Shown: positions 1 through 7,569, counted from the stretch's first letter. The stretch is DNA of 10,777 bases from an uncultured Rickettsiales bacterium (GCA_946544555.1 CAMNMI010000025.1:1-10777), one strand, 5' to 3'. Notes: generated by a model from the sequence alone, not told the origin. Numbers and translations: made by a program.

Positions 1-3000
1 ACAACTTGTTCAGGCAGTTGAACTGGTTCTGGTTCTTGTTGTTGTTCTACAAAATTTGGTGTTTGAGCTGGTTGTGTGTTAGGCTGCTCTGAAACTGCTT
101 CAACATTTTTTGTTGTAGTTGTTTCAATGTTAATAGTTTGTTCTGGTTGTTGTGATTGTGGTATTTCAACATCTTGTTGTTGTTGAATTGGTTGCGCCTC
201 TAAAACTTGTTCTTGAACTGGCTGTGTCTCTGCAATCGGTTCCGTTGATTGCGATAAAGAGATTTCAGGTTGTGGAAGTGGCTCTGTAATCTTAACTTGT
301 TCTTGAACTGGCTGTTGATCTTCAACATAGTTTAATCCGCTGTTATCTGTTGGAATTGTATTCTGTGTCGCAACGACTGTCTCTTGAACTGGCTTGTTTT
401 CTGTTGTTGCAGGGATTTCAGGTTGTTTAAGTGTCGCCTCATTAATATGTGTTTGTGATTGATATTCGTGTCCTGATAGTTCACTAACCGGTTGTTGAAC
501 TGTCTCATGGTTAATCTGTGATTGTGTAGGTTCTGGAAATTGCTCTGTATTCTGAATTTCTGAACTTGTTTGCTGTACTTCAACATGATTTGATATTTCT
601 ACAATCTGAACTGGTTGCGTCTCTAAAACTTGTTCTTGAACTTGTTGAGGCACTTCAACATAATTCGTTGTGTTTATCTCAACATTAACAGGTTGTTCTG
701 GTTGCGATTGTTGTATTTCAACATTTGATTGTTGTGGAGTTTCAACAGTTTGGAAGTGTTCTACAAAATTTGGTGTTTCAAGAGTTTGTGATGCGGGTTG
801 CATTTGTTGTCCATCAACGGTGACTATGCCATTTTCAACACTAATATTAGGGGATATATTTATAGAACCATCAGGTTCGACAGCATTATAATTATCAACT
901 TTATATGTCTCTCCGTTCAATGTGATACTTACATTTGGATCAATCTCCACATTGTTTGTTTCATGCGATTGCTGCGGTTGTATTGTATCAGTGGTTGAAG
1001 ATTGTTGGATCTCTTGTTGTTGTTCTACAAAATTTGGTGTTTGAGCTGGTTGTGTGTTAGACTGCTCTGGAACTGCTTCAGCATTGTTTGTTGTAGTTGC
1101 TTCAATGTTAATAGTTTGTTCTGGTTGTTGTGATTGTTCTACAAAATTTGGTATTTTAGCTGGTTCTGGTTGAGACTCTGGCATTGTATTACTTATCACA
1201 ATTTTATCATTATTTCCGTTGTATGTATAACTCACATCTTGTTGTTGTTGAATTGTTTGTGCCTCTACAAATTGTTCAGGTTGTTGAACTGTATTAGTAA
1301 TTTGAGATTGTTCTACAAAATTTGGTGTTTGAGCTGGTTCTGTTTTAAATTGTTCTTGTTCATTTGGTATTACAACATTATCATTAGTTCTGATTGTTTG
1401 CATCTCAGGTTGCGTTACATTTGTTTTAAGTTGTTCTGATGGAATGGCAGCCTCATGAACTTCGTTTAAAACTTCAACATAATTTTTATTTTCAGCAACA
1501 TTCGGTTGTGGTTCTTGAATATTTTCTACCGGCTGAATAACTTGTCTATCAACTTTGACTTCATTGTTGTTTACAATAATTTCAGGACTGAAATTGTAAT
1601 TTCCGTTCTCGCCATAATTATTATCCACTGGAATATCATACTTCTGTCCATTGATGGTTACGCTTATATTGTCGGCATTAGAATTACTTTCAGATATTTG
1701 TTGTGGTGGAGTTTCAGAAGGTTGGGATAGGTCATTTGACTGCCACTCACTTATGCTGGAATTTATTTTTTCTTCTATTTGTTTCATTCTATCATCGGCT
1801 TCTTCAAAAGTAATCTTCCCGTCTTGTAAATTTTGTTCTATTTTATTGAGCTGTTCTGTGTTTTCAATTACTTCTTTAAACGCTTCCTTATTTTGTCCTT
1901 CTGGTAAATTATTAACAAATTCTTTAAATTGTGCGTGTTCTTTTGTGTTTATTTTTGATATTTCGTTATCATATTGCTCCTTGTTTATTTCGCCTTTTGA
2001 TAATTTATCTGATAAATCCATCTTCTCCTCCATTCGCTGGACATCTTGTATAAGTTTAGTTTTTAAATCGCCTTCTGGCATTGTGCTGATTTGTTCTTTG
2101 ATATTATCTATTTTTTCTTCTTTTAACATTTTACTTAATCCATTATTTGCCTTATCCAATGATATGCTGCCTTCTGCAAGCCCTTTTTCTATATCCCTAA
2201 TTCCTTCTTCACGACTTAACTGTTTCAATTCATTTGCCTTCACTCTTCCTTCTGGCATGTTCTCTATTGGAGTGCGTTTTTCAAGCAGTATTTCATCGTG
2301 TATCTTATTCATACTTTTAGAAAATTGTTTTTCACTTATCTTACCTGACTTATAGACTTCAAAATCGCCTTTCAATTTATTCATGCTGTCATTATTTACC
2401 TTTGCCTGATTATCAGTATTCTTTCGCATCTCTTGATTTACATTTTGTTGCATTTGTGTACTCAAATTTTGCCTAATAGCTTGTTCTAATTGAGTTTTAT
2501 TAAACTTACCTACGCCTTGTTGAGCAATAGCTTTCGTTACCGCTTGATTTACTTGTTGCACTTGTTGCACTTGTTTCATTACTTTACCAGTATCAATTAC
2601 TACATTTCCAATTTGCACTTTGGTACCAATTGGAACAGATTTACCATTAATAATAACGTTTGCCTGTGGTTTAACATTATTATTGTTCACATTAATTCCT
2701 TGGCTCCCAGCATTACTTTCGTGAATATAAGTATTTTTTTCAATAGTTTTCGTTCCACCTCCTTCTTGTATAACATTTATTTGTCTATCTTTTTCATTTA
2801 TTTTACTAACTCTTTCCATTTTTCTTATGCGCTCATTGGCCTGCATGGCTATTGTATTCTCCATTGGTTTTGAATTACTTCCAGTTAACTGTTGACGACT
2901 GTTATCTATACCACCTTTTGTACCATTCTTTGGCTGTGGTTGTCCTTTTAATTTATTTTTAAGTTCCTTTTGCACATCTTCTTTTGCCTTTGCTTTTCTT

Positions 3001-6000
3001 TTAGCATCATGTTGTTTAAGTACGCTTTCTTTTTTATGACTTTGTATTTTACTTTTACCTTTACTTGCAGATACTCCGCCATCAGGAATGACGGCTTCAA
3101 CTCTTTCCACACCGGGTTTAGCAACACCGCCTTGCGACATTTGGCCTCTTTCAACAGAACTACCATTTGCATTCATCGGCCGTGATGACCCTGATGTTTT
3201 ACCAATATTTCCACCAGTATCGCCAGTTGGAATGCTTTGACCTTTTCCAGCATTTCCAGTTCCACCAGAACCGCCTTGTCTACTTGGCATTGCTCCACCG
3301 CCAGATAATTTCATACCAGCATTTCCTACCGGTTGTTGTATATTTGTATTAGATGGTTGTTGCATATTTTCATTCATCGGTATATTATTTTCTTGCAGCA
3401 ACTCATCGTTTTCTGGTATATTATTTGAACGTGGAACACTTTCACCATTTCCATATAGAACATCACCACCTTTCCAATCTCCTTTTTTATTTTTACCATC
3501 ACCACCTTTCCCATTTTTGCCATTGTTATTCAGATCAACTTTATCTCCAATCGCGCCCATTGTAGAACTAAACATTTGACCAAGTGGCTTGCCGATTTCA
3601 TCATCAAAATGTCCAATACTTCTTGCCATATTATCAGGCATCAATGTATCAGCAGCAATTTTTGCTATTTTTGAACCCCAATCTGTTATAAACGATAAAA
3701 AGAAAAATTTTAACACTCCGAGCAACAGGCCGCCAAAAATTTCCTTATATGCCGCAAAAACACTGTTTATCCCATCAATTACCCATGCATAAAGTTGTGT
3801 AGTTGGGAATATCCAAAATAGCTTGAATGAATATTTTACACGCCAGCAAATATTTACATCTATGGCTTCAAGAAATGCCTTATAAACAAAACCCATTAAT
3901 AGACAGAAAAAGCCCATTTCAAACGCAAGATGAGTAAAAGAGTGTAATATCCTTATCAAGGTCTTTTTGAAAACTCCTTCATGCGATTTGAAAAAACTTA
4001 TTATTGCATAAAATGGAAATAACATGATAATTTGTCCTAAATCCATCAAAACCAAAAATAACGACCATATCCAGCTTACAACCGTCTTGATATACCTTAT
4101 AATACCAGTTCCAAGAAGCGGCAACCAACCAAGATAAACTGGCCAATATACTATATCGTTTGCAAGTGATGAAATTTTGTATATCAACTGTTTTGATGTC
4201 ATCATTTGTATGCTCTCATCAAAAAACTCAAATGGATTTTCATAATGCAAAGACGACCCATAGATCGTTGTTCCTATTTCTAATATACCAGCAGCAAACT
4301 TCTCTGCATATCTAAACAATGCAGGCCACAGCAAATCGTCTATTAATGCATAATTGTCTGGATCAGTAGCCCACATTAAAATCAAAAAGTGCTTCCAATC
4401 CTTTGTATATGTTGGAAGAACAAGCATTTTTGTTTTATTTAAAAATCCAATTCCAAATGAAAAAACAAACCACAAAGCAAAGAAAATTTTTGCAAATGTA
4501 AAGAATGGATTTACCAAAATTGCATCACGAATCTTAAAGAAAAGCCCTTCATTTAGCCTATCTATTTTAATCAACCATGTATCTATGTTTGGTTCAATTT
4601 CATCATGATCTATATCACTAAGAGATACACTTGAATTTACCGGTTTAAATGTAATTGTATGATTATAACCATCTACATTCTGAAACTGCGTAATCAATAC
4701 ATTTGTTGATGGTATCTTACACTCTCCATTTGATGTTATAGCATTACCACAAAGTCTTATTCCTCTATCACCAAATCTTGTTGTTTTCACAAAATGCGAT
4801 TTGTTGTATGTAGTTGGATAAATGGGGTCTCCATTTTTATTAGTAATTTCAATTTTATCAGAATAAATCTTATAATCCAGCAATTCGGATGGCTTGTCCT
4901 CTTTTGTCTGATCTCCCCAAAAAGGTGCAACCAATTTATATGGAATATACTGTATCCAAGAAAGCTTGAAACCATTTATTTCGTATTTGAATTTTGGACT
5001 TAAGTTTTTTGCACCAGATGCAAAAATCAAATCAACACTTCCTTCATCATCCTCATAGAATGTATCAGCGAACTTGACGTAAATCCTTTGTCCTTTTGGT
5101 GGTGGACAAAATTCGTCAGGATGTTTCTCATCATTTACAGTTTCTTTTTTACAAGAATAATTGGCTATCTCACTGGCCGTCATCGTTCTCGTGACGCTCT
5201 CATAACATTGCCCATTTATTTCCTGCAATTTTGGATTTGAAATTGTTGCAGGACAACGTCCAGAACCGTATGCATCAAGTATTGTAAATTCATATTTCGG
5301 GTCTCTACCATCATATAGTTTATGATCAATTAATTTACCATTAACTTCTTCTTGTGTATCCCTAATATCCTCTTCCATACCTTCCCTCCTGTAAAACATA
5401 ATTGGCAATGTAAAAGGTATTCTTATTGTCTTAATGGCGTTTGAACCAAGATTGATGTATTTGTATTCACATACACAGCTTGGATCGCAGTTTTTTTTCC
5501 ATTCCTGTTTTCCCGTTACTGTATTAGTAACTCTCTGATAATCACACTTACATCCATCATTGCATACTTGTCTTAACTGTGGAATATCATGGTTGATTAT
5601 ATGATATCCAAAAGGCATATTTTCACCAAACTTCATGTATATTCCTGCGCCTCTACGTAAAACACATCCGATCGGATTTTGATCACCAGCAGGATTAACA
5701 TTGCAGTTGTTGTGATTAATACAATCCGCTTGTATATGTGTAGCTGAAACAGAGCCATCTAATAACACTTGTGCAAAACCACCACCTTTATTGTTCGGAT
5801 TAACGTCCGTGTACTTGTTTAAATGATTTTCGTAATATTCTCTTACAATTTGGGCGTCATATTGTGTATATTGTGTATCAGTATTCAGTTCGCATTCTTG
5901 ATAATCTTCGCTAAGTTGCAATGTTGTTTCCCATTCATCAGTATCACCAACCTTTGTTGTTACAGGATGATATGTTGTTGTTCTTTCTGTCGCTGCTTTG

Positions 6001-6383
6001 CCCCACGGAAAATAATCACCATTTGCATAAACAATTAGCTGTTCACCAGTCGTCTCAAACCCTGTATCAATCCATGGCATACTTTGTCCAACTCCCTTGT
6101 ATATGCCCTCATTTATATCGCTTCCGCCGGCTGTCGTTATTGATGAAGCCTTCAAAGTATAGACATTATCAATTCCATTATCATAAGAACCAATGCATTT
6201 ACCTTCTCCTTCACTTGGGGCCATGCATTTAAAAAGAAAACATATTCCAAAAACTATTATTGTCTGTAAATCAAAATAGATCCAGGCCTTTATTTTCTGA
6301 CACAAGGTTTTAAAATCATTTGAACCTGACTGCAATATGTCAAATATCCACCTCGGATTGAACAGATTTTTTATAAATCCCAT
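1..6383 (-). CDS. virB6: Giant VirB6/TrbL-like type IV secretion system membrane protein, 3' end outside the window
   Basis: VirB6 proteins form part of the inner-membrane channel of type IV secretion systems. One frame stays open for 2127 codons and runs off the left edge. The start is the ATG at 6383: an in-frame TGA lies 12 bases upstream and no earlier start exists; no Shine-Dalgarno is visible. Seen: an anchor at residues 33-51; a Cys-rich ectodomain (about 60-610); a polytopic core with hydrophobic segments near 627-648, 744-762, 768-798, 815-834 and 882-899; a Gly/Asn/Lys linker (about 940-1130) with a basic helical stretch; four helical repeats (1334-1547); and a Pro/Gln/Glu-rich tail. 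The family call rests on the membrane core plus Cys-rich head, as in rickettsial VirB6 paralogues, and on virB11 nearby. Most family members are far shorter, but giant VirB6 paralogues with repetitive tails are known in Anaplasmataceae. The tail function is unknown; surface exposure is a guess. The gene is visibly more AT-rich than virB11 and ileS. Confidence 0.82.
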   Translation of the reverse strand, partial: MGFIKNLFNPRWIFDILQSGSNDFKTLCQKIKAWIYFDLQTIIVFGICFLFKCMAPSEGEGKCIGSYDNGIDNVYTLKASSITTAGGSDINEGIYKGVGQSMPWIDTGFETTGEQLIVYANGDYFPWGKAATERTTTYHPVTTKVGDTDEWETTLQLSEDYQECELNTDTQYTQYDAQIVREYYENHLNKYTDVNPNNKGGGFAQVLLDGSVSATHIQADCINHNNCNVNPAGDQNPIGCVLRRGAGIYMKFGENMPFGYHIINHDIPQLRQVCNDGCKCDYQRVTNTVTGKQEWKKNCDPSCVCEYKYINLGSNAIKTIRIPFTLPIMFYRREGMEEDIRDTQEEVNGKLIDHKLYDGRDPKYEFTILDAYGSGRCPATISNPKLQEINGQCYESVTRTMTASEIANYSCKKETVNDEKHPDEFCPPPKGQRIYVKFADTFYEDDEGSVDLIFASGAKNLSPKFKYEINGFKLSWIQYIPYKLVAPFWGDQTKEDKPSELLDYKIYSDKIEITNKNGDPIYPTTYNKSHFVKTTRFGDRGIRLCGNAITSNGECKIPSTNVLITQFQNVDGYNHTITFKPVNSSVSLSDIDHDEIEPNIDTWLIKIDRLNEGLFFKIRDAILVNPFFTFAKIFFALWFVFSFGIGFLNKTKMLVLPTYTKDWKHFLILMWATDPDNYALIDDLLWPALFRYAEKFAAGILEIGTTIYGSSLHYENPFEFFDESIQMMTSKQLIYKISSLANDIVYWPVYLGWLPLLGTGIIRYIKTVVSWIWSLFLVLMDLGQIIMLFPFYAIISFFKSHEGVFKKTLIRILHSFTHLAFEMGFFCLLMGFVYKAFLEAIDVNICWRVKYSFKLFWIFPTTQLYAWVIDGINSVFAAYKEIFGGLLLGVLKFFFLSFITDWGSKIAKIAADTLMPDNMARSIGHFDDEIGKPLGQMFSSTMGAIGDKVDLNNNGKNGKGGDGKNKKGDWKGGDVLYGNGESVPRSNNIPENDELLQENNIPMNENMQQPSNTNIQQPVGNAGMKLSGGGAMPSRQGGSGGTGNAGKGQSIPTGDTGGNIGKTSGSSRPMNANGSSVERGQMSQGGVAKPGVERVEAVIPDGGVSASKGKSKIQSHKKESVLKQHDAKRKAKAKEDVQKELKNKLKGQPQPKNGTKGGIDNSRQQLTGSNSKPMENTIAMQANERIRKMERVSKINEKDRQINVIQEGGGTKTIEKNTYIHESNAGSQGINVNNNNVKPQANVIINGKSVPIGTKVQIGNVVIDTGKVMKQVQQVQQVNQAVTKAIAQQGVGKFNKTQLEQAIRQNLSTQMQQNVNQEMRKNTDNQAKVNNDSMNKLKGDFEVYKSGKISEKQFSKSMNKIHDEILLEKRTPIENMPEGRVKANELKQLSREEGIRDIEKGLAEGSISLDKANNGLSKMLKEEKIDNIKEQISTMPEGDLKTKLIQDVQRMEEKMDLSDKLSKGEINKEQYDNEISKINTKEHAQFKEFVNNLPEGQNKEAFKEVIENTEQLNKIEQNLQDGKITFEEADDRMKQIEEKINSSISEWQSNDLSQPSETPPQQISESNSNADNISVTINGQKYDIPVDNNYGENGNYNFSPEIIVNNNEVKVDRQVIQPVENIQEPQPNVAENKNYVEVLNEVHEAAIPSEQLKTNVTQPEMQTIRTNDNVVIPNEQEQFKTEPAQTPNFVEQSQITNTVQQPEQFVEAQTIQQQQDVSYTYNGNNDKIVISNTMPESQPEPAKIPNFVEQSQQPEQTINIEATTTNNAEAVPEQSNTQPAQTPNFVEQQQEIQQSSTTDTIQPQQSHETNNVEIDPNVSITLNGETYKVDNYNAVEPDGSINISPNISVENGIVTVDGQQMQPASQTLETPNFVEHFQTVETPQQSNVEIQQSQPEQPVNVEINTTNYVEVPQQVQEQVLETQPVQIVEISNHVEVQQTSSEIQNTEQFPEPTQSQINHETVQQPVSELSGHEYQSQTHINEATLKQPEIPATTENKPVQETVVATQNTIPTDNSGLNYVEDQQPVQEQVKITEPLPQPEISLSQSTEPIAETQPVQEQVLEAQPIQQQQDVEIPQSQQPEQTINIETTTTKNVEAVSEQPNTQPAQTPNFVEQQQEPEPVQLPEQV
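35..159 (-). repeat. Long in-frame duplication inside the virB6 tail, copy A
   Basis: This stretch matches 1013-1137 over 125 bases with five mismatches by eye and no gaps. The offset is 978 bases, a multiple of three, so both copies encode nearly the same roughly 41 residues, including PEQTINIE and QPAQTPNFVEQ. It points to recent duplication or gene conversion within the tail. Confidence 0.85.
795..935 (-). repeat. Small beta-type module in the VirB6 tail, copy 2
   Basis: Residues 1817-1863 begin NVSITLNGETYKV and end SPNISVENGIVTVDGQQMQP. The alternation of hydrophobic and polar residues, with NG and DG turns, suggests a small beta-hairpin domain set in otherwise disordered sequence. It aligns by eye with residues 1572-1617 (copy 1). 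Confidence 0.6.
1013..1137 (-). repeat. Long in-frame duplication inside the virB6 tail, copy B
   Basis: Partner of copy A at 35-159. The five differences are G/A, A/G, A/G, T/G and T/C; most change the residue (for example NVEAV against NAEAV and SEQP against PEQS). A shorter related unit follows directly (1137-1165), where the same motif reads PAKIPNFVEQ. Confidence 0.85.
1531..1670 (-). repeat. Small beta-type module in the VirB6 tail, copy 1
   Basis: Residues 1572-1617 begin NISVTINGQKYDIPVD and end SPEIIVNNNEVKVDRQVIQP. They match copy 2 at 795-935 in the pattern xVS(I/V)T(I/L)NGxxY, then SPxIxVxNxxVxVD, then QP. A looser third version, without the second half, is NVIINGKSVPIGTKVQIG at residues 1242-1259 (plus strand about 2574-2660). 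Confidence 0.6.
1743..2384 (-). repeat. Four tandem helical repeats of about 58-60 residues in VirB6
   Basis: Residues 1334-1391, 1392-1451, 1452-1509 and 1510-1547 (the last shortened) share a pattern. Each begins with an amphipathic helix ending in L-x-x-G-x-I, as in KSGKIS, AEGSIS, SKGEIN and QDGKIT. A charged helix with a central aromatic, Ala or Ile and a final K-[IM] follows. The first three then carry a second conserved [ML]PEG turn followed by K-x-x-L or K-x-x-F (NMPEG, TMPEG, NLPEG). The first half recalls short G-I-[ST]-x-E-[EQ]-[FY] helical hairpins of the SHOCT kind, but that is only resemblance. Unit boundaries in bases are 2384-2211, 2210-2031, 2030-1857 and 1856-1743. Confidence 0.7.
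5463..5564 (-). repeat. Duplicated C-x3-C-x-C-[DE]-Y motif in the VirB6 ectodomain
   Basis: Residues 274-282 read CNDGCKCDY and residues 299-307 read CDPSCVCEY, exactly 25 residues apart, with a likely hairpin between them. Six cysteines in this arrangement suggest either two disulfide-stapled loops or a metal site. Because the segment follows the N-terminal membrane anchor and precedes the polytopic core, a periplasmic place and disulfides are the likelier reading. Confidence 0.65.
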
Positions 6384-6415
6384 GAAACAGGTTCAAAAAA
6401 TGAGCTATTTTTCAT
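6371..6415 (-). other. Possible 14-codon upstream ORF overlapping the virB6 start
   Basis: An ATG at 6415 opens a 14-codon frame (MKNSSFFEPVSWDL) that stops with TAA at 6371-6373, 10 bases past the A of the virB6 ATG. It is in another frame from virB6. It might serve as a coupled leader peptide, since virB6 has no visible ribosome binding site. In AT-rich sequence a frame this short can occur by chance. Confidence 0.2.
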
Positions 6416-6519
6416 AATATATTTTTCAAGTTTTTTTTGAAAAGACCACCCCCTCCCCCACAGTTTTTTACACAAAAACCACCTTGAAAATAAAATACTT
6501 TTCTTGATATTCAAATGTC
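6384..6519. promoter_or_regulatory. Divergent spacer between virB6 and holB with a G-tract
   Basis: This spacer must hold the promoters of both divergent genes. On the plus strand it has T8 at 6431-6438 and the run C5-T-C5 at 6449-6459, which reads G5-A-G5 toward virB6. For virB6 only a poor candidate is visible (TTTTCA, 16 bases, TATATT on the minus strand). The G-tract is unusual in such AT-rich DNA. Confidence 0.55.
6467..6496 (+). promoter_or_regulatory. Candidate sigma-70-type promoter of holB
   Basis: TTTACA at 6467-6472 and TAAAAT at 6491-6496 are separated by 18 bases, near the sigma-70 consensus. Transcription would start around 6503, giving a leader of under 20 bases before the holB ATG at 6520. 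AT-rich DNA offers many such matches by chance. Confidence 0.4.
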
Positions 6520-7569
6520 ATGTCTTTTCTTTTTGGAGAACAACCTACTGAGAGCGCTGATTCAGAAGACAAAGCTAAAAAAAAATCAACAAAAGAACCA
6601 AAAGTCAAGTTGGTTGAGGATAAGCAAGAAATTAGCAAGGAACTACGAGAAATAAAGCAAATTAACTCTTTTGATGCGATTGGAGAGAGAATTTTACAGC
6701 AATTTCAAGATGATAAACTTCACCACGCAACGATGTTAAGTGGCTCATTTGGAATAGGAAAGGCCACTTTTGCCTATTGGTTGATTTGCCAGATGATTTT
6801 GTCAAAAGCACAAAATGAGGACATGAGGCAAGCAAATTTGCAGTTATTGCAGGAAAATAGACACCCAGATGTTTTTATTCTGCAATCTTCTGATGGGAAG
6901 GAAATCAGTGTAGAAAAGGTCAGGGAGTTGCTTGATAGTTTTTTGTCGCTAAAATCAACTTATGGTTATAAATTTGTCCTAATTGATGACATAAATTCTG
7001 TCAATGCCAATGGTGTAAATGCGCTGTTGAAGTCCCTTGAAGAACCGACAAAGAACACATTTTTCTTCATTATAAACCACAAAATTTCAACGTTATTGGA
7101 TACAATTTATTCACGCTGCAATGAAGAAAAATTGACATTATCCAGTGGCAACTGTCGCAAAATTTTATCTCAACAACATGATGAGCTAACTGCTGATGAG
7201 ATAAGTATTTATGCCGACATGAGCGAGAATTCCGTTGCATTTGCAAACATTTTGATTAGTTTAAACGTTTGCAAAATTGCTGACTTTTTGTCAACTTATA
7301 GTGAAATTAATGGTGAAAATATTGGTGTAATTTCAAACAAAATCAAGCAAGCAATAAACAATTTGTGGACAGTTGTGGATAATAATTTCAAGACCTTACC
7401 ACGTATTTTGAAGATTTCACTTCTGGAAAAGATAATATATTATTTCATATCACGGTTGCAAAAAATTGGCACAACAAGCGACAACATGCAAAAAATTGTA
7501 GTTTTGTCAAATACGCTAACAAAGCAGTTTATTGATATTAAGCAGTTTGAATTGCCGGTAAGGTTTTAG
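6520..7569 (+). CDS. holB: DNA polymerase III subunit delta' (clamp-loader subunit)
   Basis: Delta' is part of the clamp-loader complex that places the sliding clamp on primed DNA; it acts in the cytoplasm at the replication fork. The 349-residue product shows the AAA+ layout: P-loop GSFGIGKAT at 75-83 (Ala where most NTPases have Ser/Thr, as is common in alphaproteobacterial delta'), EISVEKVREL at 128-137, the Walker B-like strand KFVLIDDIN at 151-159, NALLKSLEEP at 167-176 and the SRC signature at 198-200. I see no four-Cys zinc module such as E. coli delta' has. The first 45 or so residues are a charged, low-complexity extension. An A9 run at 6577-6585 lies inside it. The start at 6520 has no Shine-Dalgarno; an overlapping ATG at 6515 is out of frame and soon stops. 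It stands alone between two oppositely directed type IV secretion genes. Confidence 0.9.
   Translation: MSFLFGEQPTESADSEDKAKKKSTKEPKVKLVEDKQEISKELREIKQINSFDAIGERILQQFQDDKLHHATMLSGSFGIGKATFAYWLICQMILSKAQNEDMRQANLQLLQENRHPDVFILQSSDGKEISVEKVRELLDSFLSLKSTYGYKFVLIDDINSVNANGVNALLKSLEEPTKNTFFFIINHKISTLLDTIYSRCNEEKLTLSSGNCRKILSQQHDELTADEISIYADMSENSVAFANILISLNVCKIADFLSTYSEINGENIGVISNKIKQAINNLWTVVDNNFKTLPRILKISLLEKIIYYFISRLQKIGTTSDNMQKIVVLSNTLTKQFIDIKQFELPVRF

Larger units (their letters stand above)
45..1484 (-). repeat. Dispersed N-[FYH]-V-E motif array in the Pro/Gln/Glu-rich tail of VirB6
   Basis: Nine copies of Asn-aromatic/His-Val-Glu occur at plus-strand positions 45, 321, 579, 654, 759, 1023, 1137, 1311 and 1473 (12 bases each). 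Five lie in the context TPNFVE or IPNFVE; the others are NYVEV, NHVEV, NYVED and NYVEV. Spacing is irregular (75 to 276 bases) and always in frame. Between the motifs the protein is rich in Gln, Pro, Glu, Thr and Val, with recurring QPVQEQV and PEQxxNIE blocks. The function is not known; regular motifs in a disordered tail would suit a binding site or a surface-exposed segment. Confidence 0.75.

Noticed and set aside
1..1500. CRISPR-like or tandem satellite array
   Set aside because: Repeats are irregular in spacing, diverged, all in frame and inside one open reading frame; there is no constant repeat with unique spacers.
1651..2355. Plus-strand open frame of 234 residues, Ser/Leu/Ile-rich
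   Set aside because: It is the antisense of the charged helical repeats of virB6; Glu/Lys codons read backwards give Ser/Phe/Leu. No start signal or family match.
3480..3545. Dockerin or EF-hand type calcium loop in the linker (DLNNNGKNGKGGD)
   Set aside because: The spacing of acidic residues does not fit a 12-residue DxDxDG loop, no second loop or following helix is present, and the segment is simply Asn/Gly/Lys-rich.
332..6232. Many other 60-130 residue frames on both strands across the virB6 region
   Set aside because: All overlap the single long minus-strand frame; their odd His/Tyr/Phe/Cys-rich compositions are those of shadow frames.
6220..6250. Lipoprotein lipobox at the N-terminal anchor (LFKC, Cys 53)
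   Set aside because: Lys occupies the position before Cys where a small residue is needed, and a further polytopic core follows; an anchor is more likely.
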